This document shows, piece by piece, positions 1 through 5,749 of a DNA stretch of 6,814 bases. The position numbers and the translations under genes are program-made. The DNA is from Aurantimonadaceae bacterium (GTDB taxonomy: Bacteria; Pseudomonadota; Alphaproteobacteria; Rhizobiales; Rhizobiaceae). Positions within the stretch are counted from its first letter, which is position 1. Every line of letters begins with the position of its first letter. A model generated the notes under the pieces. The model had not been told where the DNA came from, searched no databases, and saw only the letters and a list, made by a program, of their open reading frames with translations. The stretch is taken from assembly GCA_003232595.1 (NCBI GenBank), contig QIIJ01000311.1:1-6814 (forward strand). Direction: 5' to 3'.

Positions 1-365
1 CTGTTGAAAAACACCAGACGTTTGACCCCCGCCGCCGCAACGCAGGCACCAATTTCCGTCCACATGGCAATCAGGGTTTGCGTGGAAAAGGAAAGCGTAC
101 CAGCAAAATCCAGATGTTCCGTGCTCTTGCCAACCGGCATGGTCGGTAAAAAAAGCACCGGCAGATCTGTTTCAGCCAGCAATTTTACTGTCGCCCGCAC
201 CAACCCGCGATTGATATCGGTATCAACTGAAAGCGGCAGATGGGGGCCGTGTTGTTCAATCGCGCCAATGGGCAACACAGCCACCGGATCGTTTTTTGCC
301 AGACTGCCAAGTGCCTCACTTGTGTGATTGGCCCAGTAAAAGTCAGATGTTGCGCGCTTTGCCAT
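1..365 (-). CDS. Creatininase-family amidohydrolase, N-terminal part (runs off left edge)
   Basis: About 121 codons are visible; the C-terminal half lies outside the window. The family hydrolyses C-N bonds of cyclic or linear amides using a two-metal centre (creatinine amidohydrolase, formamidopyrimidine deformylase ArfB, MftE). The sequence shows the hallmark PIGAIEQHGPHLPL at residues 32-45. It supplies the first metal ligands in the family spacing: Glu37, His39 and Asp48 (compare Glu34, His36, Asp45 of Pseudomonas creatininase). A second family block, GKSTEHLDFAGTLSF, lies about 40 residues later. The downstream metal ligands would be in the missing part. The start ATG overlaps the stop of the phosphatase gene by one base (TGATG) and has a strong AGGAGG Shine-Dalgarno, so the two are probably translationally coupled. 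There is no signal peptide, so it is cytoplasmic. Family assignment is firm; the substrate is unknown. Confidence 0.92.
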   Translation of the reverse strand, partial: MAKRATSDFYWANHTSEALGSLAKNDPVAVLPIGAIEQHGPHLPLSVDTDINRGLVRATVKLLAETDLPVLFLPTMPVGKSTEHLDFAGTLSFSTQTLIAMWTEIGACVAAAGVKRLVFFN

Positions 366-2260
366 CAGCCTGTTCCTCCTGAAACAATTTCAAGTCGCCC
401 GTCCCGGTAAGGTCGCTCATCAAGCCTGCCGGTTGCCTGAATAAAGGCCGATACCTGATTGCGATAAATCTGCCCCGTATTGGTGGCTTCAAGTTTGCGC
501 ATGTCAAAACCTTCAAGATCGCCTGGAACCCCGCCGCTTATAGTCTCACCGTTCCACCGCTCGCCAAAGGCACCAAGCGCCAGATAGGTCGGCATTGCAA
601 CCTTAAATTCCCGATTGGCAAGGTTCGCCACCGGCTCACCGTTCACCGCAATATCAGCCGCAAATGCTTCCGCTGCCGATTCACCAAGCATCAGGCGATA
701 GCGGATATGTTTTGATGTATGCAAAAACCCGCGCGGCAGAAATCCTGCATAATCGGTTACAGCGATATCTTCCGGTCTTAAAATCCGTTTTGCATTGTTA
801 TTGAGGATGGCCTCAAGCTCAGCGCCGTTCATGGTGAGAATAAACACCTGATCTGCATAGGGCATCACATCAAACCATGCGCCCTGATTGAGCGAACCTC
901 TCTCGATGCCCGCAAGCGCCGTTGCCCCGTTCAACAGGCAGAAATCCACCTCATAGGTCTGTTCATTCACGCGGGCATGGATTGCATCGCACATGAAATT
1001 GAGCAAGGCAGACTCATTCGCGTATCGATCAAGCACCGTCAATTTCCACGACAGTTCGTCCGTTGTGACCTGGGCAATTTCGCGGGTAAGCGTATCCTCG
1101 ATTTGTGCAATCAGCGGCGTGATGTGCTGGCTTTCAAACTCGGCATCATAGTCAGCATTGGTCTCACAATCGTCGCCATCACCATTGTTGAGCTTGACCG
1201 CATGCAGGCGGGCCGTTTCAATTTCACAACCACCATTGACCGGGAAATCCAGCACCAGTTCACCGATATACTGCCCCTTGCCGCCAGCCTGCAACACCGG
1301 CACCCCATCAAATATATTGCTTTCCTCAAGTCCGTCACGGTTGATCACCGTATGGGTGTGAGCGCCAAGCACAAACAGAGGTTTATCGGTCAATGGTCGC
1401 GCTGCCCGGGCAATGGCAAAATCCGCCTCACCAATATCGCGCACCGCCGCCGCCTTGCCACTGCGGTGCTGACCGTCGCCATAACCACAGTGGGACAGGA
1501 TCAATATCACATCCACATGAGGCTCAATTGCGGGCAGAATGTTGGAAATCGCCTCAACCGGGCTTGCAACCGCAAGGCTCAAATCACCCGGCTGGCCGAC
1601 CTTGGTTTCCACCCGCGTGGTAAGGCCGATCAAGGCGATCCGCAAGCCACAGGCCACCAGAATGGCTGCCGGAAAATAATCCTCTCCCTCGATCAGATGG
1701 CTTGAGGAATGAACATTAGCACTTAGAATCGGAAACTCAGCATCATCGCGTATCCCCTTGGCCAGCAACAAAGAACCGCGATCAAACTCGTGATTACCGA
1801 GCACTGAGCAGTCAACACCACCTGCCGAATAGGCGCGATAACTCGCATCCGCCACGAACTGCTCCTCATTCCAGCCAAGCAATTCGTCAAACCCGGTACC
1901 GGTATGATCATCGCCGATGGAAAGAAACAGCACCGCTTCATCCGGCGCGGCATTGGCCCGCGCCTCATTGACCCGCTTCACCATTTGCGAAAACCGGTGA
2001 GTTCCCTTTGCGTCACCCGAAAGATCGCTCAGATTGTTATGAAGATCATTGAAATGAAAAATACGGAGTTTTCGGTCGGATGCGGGGCAAATTGACGGCG
2101 GTACATCATCACTTGAAGTTGAAAGTATCTGCTGAACAGGGCCAGATACGGAATCGCCGCAAAGTAGATATAGCTTTCTGGAATTACCAACTGAAACAAC
2201 TTTGCAAACACTCAAAGTAGCTGGTCGCAAGCCTGGGCTGATTTCGATATTGCGCGCCAT
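365..2260 (-). CDS. Cytoplasmic metallophosphatase of the 5'-nucleotidase / 2',3'-cyclic phosphodiesterase (UshA-like) family
   Basis: A 631-residue protein with an N-terminal calcineurin-like metallophosphoesterase domain (about 65-335) and a 5'-nucleotidase C-terminal-like domain (about 390-600). Dimetal motifs are intact: Asp72/His74 (FNDLH), Asp117 (SIGDD), Asn156-His157 (LGNHEFD), His257 (LSHCGYG), and His301/His303 (GAHTHT). It should therefore hydrolyse phosphate esters. The C-terminal domain is atypical: the NGGGIR loop of 5'-nucleotidases reads NGATAL (444-449), so the phosphate-contacting Arg is Leu, and the GGDG loop reads GAFG (563-566). Canonical UshA enzymes are periplasmic, but no signal peptide is present here. 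Instead there is an extension of about 65 residues that I do not recognise. The ATG lies 13 nt after the permease stop with AGGG upstream, and no later Met precedes the first metal motif. Position in a transport operon suggests it acts on an imported compound or its derivative. Enzyme class is sure, substrate unknown. Confidence 0.9.
   Translation of the reverse strand: MARNIEISPGLRPATLSVCKVVSVGNSRKLYLLCGDSVSGPVQQILSTSSDDVPPSICPASDRKLRIFHFNDLHNNLSDLSGDAKGTHRFSQMVKRVNEARANAAPDEAVLFLSIGDDHTGTGFDELLGWNEEQFVADASYRAYSAGGVDCSVLGNHEFDRGSLLLAKGIRDDAEFPILSANVHSSSHLIEGEDYFPAAILVACGLRIALIGLTTRVETKVGQPGDLSLAVASPVEAISNILPAIEPHVDVILILSHCGYGDGQHRSGKAAAVRDIGEADFAIARAARPLTDKPLFVLGAHTHTVINRDGLEESNIFDGVPVLQAGGKGQYIGELVLDFPVNGGCEIETARLHAVKLNNGDGDDCETNADYDAEFESQHITPLIAQIEDTLTREIAQVTTDELSWKLTVLDRYANESALLNFMCDAIHARVNEQTYEVDFCLLNGATALAGIERGSLNQGAWFDVMPYADQVFILTMNGAELEAILNNNAKRILRPEDIAVTDYAGFLPRGFLHTSKHIRYRLMLGESAAEAFAADIAVNGEPVANLANREFKVAMPTYLALGAFGERWNGETISGGVPGDLEGFDMRKLEATNTGQIYRNQVSAFIQATGRLDERPYRDGRLEIVSGGTG
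375..380 (-). promoter_or_regulatory. Ribosome binding site of the creatininase-family gene
   Basis: A perfect AGGAGG lies 9 nt before the ATG, inside the last codons of the upstream phosphatase gene. It fixes the creatininase start at the TGATG overlap and suggests independent as well as coupled initiation. Confidence 0.8.
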
Positions 2261-2273
2261 TACCCTGCAACCA

Positions 2274-3140
2274 TCAATGTTCCCGCTTCACCGCACTGTC
2301 ATGCCATTTGTGCAAAAACAGCCAGGACAGGAATGTCATGAACATGAAAATCAAGACACCTGCCACCGAAATCAGAATAATCGCTGCAAACATGCGCGGA
2401 ATATTAAGCCTGTAACTCGCCTCAAGAATGCGAAAGGCAAGGCCCGAACCAACGCCGCCGGAACCAGCGACAAATTCCGCCACAATCGCCCCGATCAGTG
2501 AAAGACCACCGGCAATTTTTAAGCCCCCGAGAAAAAACGGCAACGCCGCCGGAAGCCGTAAAAACCGCAGGGTCTGCCAGCGTGAAGCCCCATAGAGTTT
2601 CATCATGTCGCGCAGATTGTGATCCGCAGAATTCAGCCCCAGGGTGGTATTCGAAAGGATCGGAAAAAACGCCACGATCCAGGCACAGATGAGCAGGCCG
2701 ACAAACTTGGATTCCACATAAATAAAGATCAACGGCGCAATCACGATGATCGGCGTGACCTGCAAGATTACGGCGTAGGGAAAAAACGTCATCTCAATCC
2801 ACTTGGATTGGGCAAACAGAACCGCAAGCCCCACCCCGCCGATTATTGCAATCGCCAGTGCTGAAAATGTAATCAACAAAGTTGTGCCGAGCGAACCGAT
2901 CAGGATGTCCCAGTCGGTGATCAGTGACTGAAAAACCCGTCCCGGCCCTGGAATTATATAGTGCGGGATTTCATTCCACACCACCATCCTGTCCCAGCCG
3001 ATTACCGTCAGTACAACCACGATCAATGGCAACAACCAGCGTCCGATTTTTTCGCGCCGCAACGCGCGTGCCTTACGCATTTCTACCGGATCAATCGGGA
3101 TTTCGCCTGCCGCAACATCTTTGGAAACTATATCGCTCAT
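2274..3140 (-). CDS. ABC transporter permease, NitT/TauT type (TauC/SsuC-like)
   Basis: An inner-membrane permease of 288 residues, the usual family length. It has a charged cytoplasmic N-terminus (1-34) and about six hydrophobic segments (roughly 35-52, 82-108, 117-140, 146-164, 200-224, 250-275). The cytoplasmic EAA-type loop that docks on the ATPase is around 179-205 (MMKLYGASRW then RLPAALP). The chosen ATG (MSDIV) overlaps the ancestral ATPase stop as TAATG, with AGGGGA 9 nt upstream. The reading frame is open further upstream, to an ATG at 3449, but only because the ATPase gene is damaged; that upstream part encodes ATPase residues, not permease. The permease itself shows no damage. It would form the channel for the binding protein encoded upstream and needs an ATPase partner, which this operon no longer appears to supply intact. 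Confidence 0.9.
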   Translation of the reverse strand: MSDIVSKDVAAGEIPIDPVEMRKARALRREKIGRWLLPLIVVVLTVIGWDRMVVWNEIPHYIIPGPGRVFQSLITDWDILIGSLGTTLLITFSALAIAIIGGVGLAVLFAQSKWIEMTFFPYAVILQVTPIIVIAPLIFIYVESKFVGLLICAWIVAFFPILSNTTLGLNSADHNLRDMMKLYGASRWQTLRFLRLPAALPFFLGGLKIAGGLSLIGAIVAEFVAGSGGVGSGLAFRILEASYRLNIPRMFAAIILISVAGVLIFMFMTFLSWLFLHKWHDSAVKREH

Positions 3141-3930
3141 TATAAATGGTCCCCTGCATCCATTGCCGAATGCAAAGCACTCGATCGAAGCCTGCCGGCA
3201 ATATTCATTATAGGCCTGTGATGTCCTGAAATCGTCGTTGCGCGGATAGGGCGCATCAAGATCAATATCCGACACAACCCGTCCGGGCCGGGCTGCCATC
3301 ACCACGATCCGGCTGGAAAGATAGGCCGATTCAAATACTGAATGGGTAACAAATATCACAGTCCAGTTGAATTTCTCCCAAAGTTCAAGCAAATCATTAT
3401 TGAGTTTGAACCGGGTAATCTCGTCAAGTGCCGCAAAGGGCTCATCCATCAGGCCGCGTAATCAGCGCACGCGCAATCGAGACCCGCATCTTCATGCCAC
3501 CGGAAAGCTCGCGCGGATATGAGTTCGGGAAATCATGAAGACCCACCATATCGAGCGCCTCTTCGACCTTGTCCTTTGCCGCAGCCCTTGAAGTACCCTT
3601 CAATCGCAATGGCAACCAGACATTATCAAACACCGTCGCCCACTGCATCAGTGTCGGCTCCTGAAATACGAAGGAAATCTCATGATCAGGGCGACCCAGA
3701 GAATCCACTTTGGAAGTTGGCCATTGCACCCGCCCCGTGGTCAGATTGCCAAGTCCTGCAACAATCTTGAGCACAGTGGATTTGCCGCAGCCGGATGGCC
3801 CAAGCAGGCTGACAAAGGAGCCCTGCTCGATATCCATCGTCATGCCGCGCAGGGCCTCGGTTCCATTGGAAAATGTTTTGCCTATCTGCTGCAAGGACAG
3901 CATAGGAGCTTTGGCCATTGTTGTTTCCAT
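3140..3930 (-). pseudogene. ABC transporter ATPase, NitT/TauT type (TauB/SsuB-like), disrupted by two frameshifts
   Basis: The first part (3930 to 3442, 162 residues from METTM) carries Walker A GPSGCGKST (44-52), Q-loop Gln90 (FVFQEP) and signature LSGGM (142-146). It then stops at ITRPDG. The expected continuation, the xLLLMDEP of Walker B, is cut: MDEPFAALDEITR resumes in another frame from 3449, with the H-loop FVTHS and C-terminal NitT-family sequence ending at YNEYCRQAS. A second shift at 3181-3188 is needed to reach the natural tail SALHSAMDAGDHL and its TAA stop at 3140-3142. Even a ribosomal frameshift would not restore the residues missing from Walker B, so this allele should be unable to work as a normal ATPase. 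The start could also be the ATG at 3918 (MAKAPM); neither has a strong Shine-Dalgarno. A sequencing or assembly error is possible but would need two independent multi-base errors. Confidence 0.88.
3181..3188. repeat. Tandem TCGA duplication inside the ATPase pseudogene
   Basis: The sequence TCGATCGA is two adjacent TCGA copies. Removing one copy joins ...CRQAS directly to SALHSAMDAGDHL and the TAA stop that overlaps the permease ATG, which is the arrangement expected for this family. The extra 4 bp therefore looks like a slippage duplication that destroyed the ATPase stop. Confidence 0.65.
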
Positions 3931-3974
3931 AAGTAATTATTCGGGGTCTCGTCAATTTGATTTGGATGATTTCA

Positions 3975-4122
3975 ACCTCCCCCTTGTGGGGAGGTCGAAG
4001 GCGATGAAATCGGCTTCGGGTGGGGGTATTGCCCGCCACAACCGCGCAATATTGCTGTCGATGGCATACCCCCACCCGAACTTTGCCCCTGGCAACGCTC
4101 GACCTCCCCACAAGGGGGAGGT
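3975..4122. repeat. 148-bp nested inverted repeat (REP/MITE-like palindromic element)
   Basis: The outer arms, 3975-3998 and 4099-4122, are perfect 24-nt inverted copies. Each arm is itself a hairpin (ACCTCCCC, 5-nt loop, GGGGAGGT). Inner arms 4015-4029 and 4066-4080 are a further perfect 15-nt inverted pair (TTCGGGTGGGGGTAT). A 10-bp palindrome, GCAATATTGC (4046-4055), sits near the centre. It encodes nothing recognisable and lies between the binding-protein and ATPase genes, 18 nt after the binding-protein stop. Palindromes with this C-rich/G-rich core are common intergenic repeats in Hyphomicrobiales (family knowledge). In the operon RNA it could fold into a strong structure that protects the binding-protein message and reduces downstream expression (inference). 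Confidence 0.88.
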
Positions 4123-4140
4123 GGAATGCAGCTTCTTTTT

Positions 4141-5157
4141 CTATTGCGCCATCAGTTTCTTTTTCAGATCAACACCAAGACCCTTGTTGACATAGCTGAG
4201 GTCATAAACCTTGGTGACGTCGATTCCGGCATCAACAACACCGGCTTTCACCATATCATCATAGAACCTCTTGATACGGTCTGCAGACATGGCACCAATG
4301 CCCAGGGTTTCACTATCGCCGGAATCGACAATGCCGTATTTTTTTAACTGGGCGATGGAAAACGCAATCTGCTCGTCGCTCATGTCCGGATTGTCTGTCT
4401 GGATCAGCTTGTTGGCAGCAGAATTGTCGCCATACATATAGGTAGTCCAGCCAAGAATTGAGCCTTCAATGAAGCACTTAACCACTTCAGGCCTGTTTTT
4501 GACTGTATCTTCCATGGCATCAATCAGGGTTGAATAGGTTTCAAAGCCATAATCTGCCAAAAGGAAGATATTGGGCTCAAACCCGCCTTCTTTTTTGATG
4601 GCAAATGGTTCAGATGTCACATAACCCTGCTGAGCTGATTTTTTGTCGGCCAGAAACGGCGCTGAGTTAAAGGTATAGGGCCTGCGTTGCTCATCCTTGA
4701 AGCCAATACTTTTCATCCAGAGGAAAAACGAGTTGTAACCGCCATTGCCGATCATCATGTTTTTAACCGTTTTCAGGCTTTCCCAGGTATCAAGCCCCTG
4801 GCCCGGATGGGTCATGAAAATCTGCGGCTCTTTTTGGAACATTGAAGCCAGAACCCTAACCGGAATATCTTCCTTGATCATATTAAACGGCTGCAACAGA
4901 TTACCGTCCATCAGGAAATCTATCTTGCCGGCAAGCATCAGTGCCCGGTTGTTAACATTTGGACCGCCGGGAACGATTTCCACATCGAGACCACATGCTT
5001 TGTAGGTTCCATCGGCCACAGCCTGGTAAAACCCGCCATGCTCAGGCTGGGCCACCCAGTTGGTGCCAAACTTGACCTTTGTCATTGTCTGCGCCTGCAC
5101 CGTGACAGATAATGCCAGGACACTGACCAGAGCCATTCCTATTGTTTTCATTTTCAT
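4141..5157 (-). CDS. ABC transporter periplasmic binding protein, NMT1/THI5-like (NitT/TauT family)
   Basis: A 338-residue secreted protein. The signal peptide is clear: MKMK, a hydrophobic core, then VQA with likely cleavage after residue 22. The mature part starts with the family pattern KFGTNWVAQPEHGGFYQA (29-46), followed by GLDVEIVPGGP (56-66) and the AGKIDF segment (76-81). These match SsuA/THI5-like (NMT1) binding proteins, which capture pyrimidine-like, purine-like or other small nitrogenous solutes in the periplasm. It is the first gene of the leftward operon and delivers ligand to the permease. The start is supported by AGGGAG 7 nt upstream and by the signal peptide. The leader upstream contains a predicted pseudoknot, which suggests post-transcriptional control. 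Kinship to the pyrimidine-precursor protein ThiY is only distant and the ligand cannot be read from the sequence. Confidence 0.92.
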   Translation of the reverse strand: MKMKTIGMALVSVLALSVTVQAQTMTKVKFGTNWVAQPEHGGFYQAVADGTYKACGLDVEIVPGGPNVNNRALMLAGKIDFLMDGNLLQPFNMIKEDIPVRVLASMFQKEPQIFMTHPGQGLDTWESLKTVKNMMIGNGGYNSFFLWMKSIGFKDEQRRPYTFNSAPFLADKKSAQQGYVTSEPFAIKKEGGFEPNIFLLADYGFETYSTLIDAMEDTVKNRPEVVKCFIEGSILGWTTYMYGDNSAANKLIQTDNPDMSDEQIAFSIAQLKKYGIVDSGDSETLGIGAMSADRIKRFYDDMVKAGVVDAGIDVTKVYDLSYVNKGLGVDLKKKLMAQ

Positions 5158-5164
5158 TTTAATA

Positions 5165-5230
5165 CTCCCTGTTTGGTTGAGGACGTAGGAAAACCAAACT
5201 TCAGCCTGCCGTCTCGCTGTTTTTTCCTAC
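5165..5230 (-). promoter_or_regulatory. Structured 5' leader of the binding-protein gene: predicted H-type pseudoknot (candidate riboswitch)
   Basis: In the leftward RNA, GUAGGAAAA (5230-5222) pairs perfectly with UUUUCCUAC (5193-5185). GUUUGGUU (5199-5192) pairs perfectly with AACCAAAC (5178-5171). The two helices are interleaved, with no bases between strand two and strand three, as in an H-type pseudoknot. They share two U residues, so one helix must give up 2 bp. The first loop holds a small CAGC/GCUG hairpin (5219-5216 with 5205-5202); the last loop is 6 nt (GUCCUC). The 3' strand of helix two abuts the Shine-Dalgarno AGGGAG (5170-5165). Pairings are seen in the sequence; a regulatory role is inferred. 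Confidence 0.55.
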
Positions 5231-5234
5231 CACT

Positions 5235-5263
5235 CTTGCAGTTTGTTGTTCCCATGTTGTCAA
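5235..5263 (-). promoter_or_regulatory. Candidate sigma-70 promoter of the transporter operon
   Basis: A perfect -35 box TTGACA (5263-5258) is followed after 17 nt by TGCAAG (5240-5235), a poor -10 but tolerable for alphaproteobacterial promoters. Transcription would begin at about 5228-5233, which places the pseudoknot at the very 5' end of the message, as expected for a leader element. Confidence 0.4.
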
Positions 5264-5286
5264 ATCTGCACGATGCAAATTGTAAA
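5257..5286 (+). promoter_or_regulatory. Candidate promoter of the Rid-family gene
   Basis: TTGTCA (5257-5262) lies 18 nt before TGTAAA (5281-5286). It would give a leader of about 60 nt before the Rid ATG. Its -35 overlaps the -35 of the opposing operon promoter. Evidence is motif resemblance only. Confidence 0.25.
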
Positions 5287-5354
5287 TCATATTGCAATTT
5301 TGTGAGGCATCACCATAACCTGTGATTCAAAATCATCAAGCAGGCCATCAATCA

Positions 5355-5744
5355 ATGCTGAAATACCTCACGCCAAAAACCATCCGCCCTCCTTTTGCCA
5401 ATTATTCCCATGGGGTTGAAATTCCTGCCGGTTCGAGGATTGTATTCACATCTGGCCAGCTTGCAGTGACACTTAAAGATGAAATCCCCCAATCGACCCT
5501 TGAGCAGGCGCATCTGTGTTTTGACAACATCGAAAAAATTCTGGTTTCCGGCGGCATGGACCTTTCCAATGTCGTACGCATCAATGCCTATGTCACCGCT
5601 CGCAAACACATGAAGCCCTATATGGAAGCACGCGATGCGCGATTTGGTTCGCCCCCGCCGGCCTCCACACTTATGATTGTCTCGGGCTTTACCCGCGAGG
5701 AATTTTTTGTGGAAATAGAGGCCATCGCGGCAAAAATTGATTAG
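5355..5744 (+). CDS. Rid-family (YjgF/YER057c/UK114) protein lacking the RidA catalytic arginine
   Basis: A 129-residue protein of the usual Rid length. The family core is visible: SGQLAV (33-38), the helix with LEQAHLCFDNIEKIL (49-63), VVRINAYVT (73-81), and the C-terminal VEIEAIA strand (119-125). RidA proteins hydrolyse reactive enamines and imines formed by PLP enzymes and need an Arg in the PARS motif (Arg105 in E. coli). Here the motif reads PPAST, with Ser104 in that place. That resembles the Rid4-7 subgroups, which lack imine deaminase activity in the family literature. The ATG at 5355 is preferred for its match to family N-termini; an in-frame GTG at 5322 would add 11 residues unlike the family. 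It diverges from the transporter operon and converges with the oxidoreductase gene. Cytoplasmic. Role unknown, possibly linked to catabolism of a nitrogenous compound. Confidence 0.88.
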   Translation: MLKYLTPKTIRPPFANYSHGVEIPAGSRIVFTSGQLAVTLKDEIPQSTLEQAHLCFDNIEKILVSGGMDLSNVVRINAYVTARKHMKPYMEARDARFGSPPPASTLMIVSGFTREEFFVEIEAIAAKID

Positions 5745-5749
5745 TCCCA

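Noticed and set aside
4..327. A 107-codon plus-strand frame at the left edge
   Set aside because: The opposite strand encodes a clear creatininase-family N-terminus with the EQHGPH motif; the plus-strand frame has no recognisable features.
977..1705. A 242-codon open frame on the plus strand
   Set aside because: It lies wholly antisense to the phosphatase gene, whose product has all family motifs. Its translation is rich in His, Arg and Gln, resembles no known protein, and has no ribosome binding site.
3442..3456. Programmed ribosomal frameshift in the ATPase
   Set aside because: There is no slippery heptamer, residues of Walker B are missing whichever frame is used, and a second independent break follows near the C-terminus.
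3975..4122. CRISPR repeats or a simple intrinsic terminator
   Set aside because: The units are inverted, not direct with regular spacers. No U-tract follows the hairpins, and the downstream genes belong to the same operon.
3710..4195. A 161-codon plus-strand frame spanning the ATPase 5' end, the inverted repeat and the end of the binding-protein gene
   Set aside because: It reads through the palindromic repeat and antisense to two recognised genes, so it is a shadow frame.
5165..5230. TPP (THI-box) riboswitch upstream of the THI5-like gene
   Set aside because: The conserved CUGAGA and ACCUGAUCUGG-type elements are absent from the leader.
5322..5354. GTG start 11 codons upstream in the Rid gene
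   Set aside because: The added residues do not resemble Rid N-termini, and the ATG at 5355 gives the normal family length.
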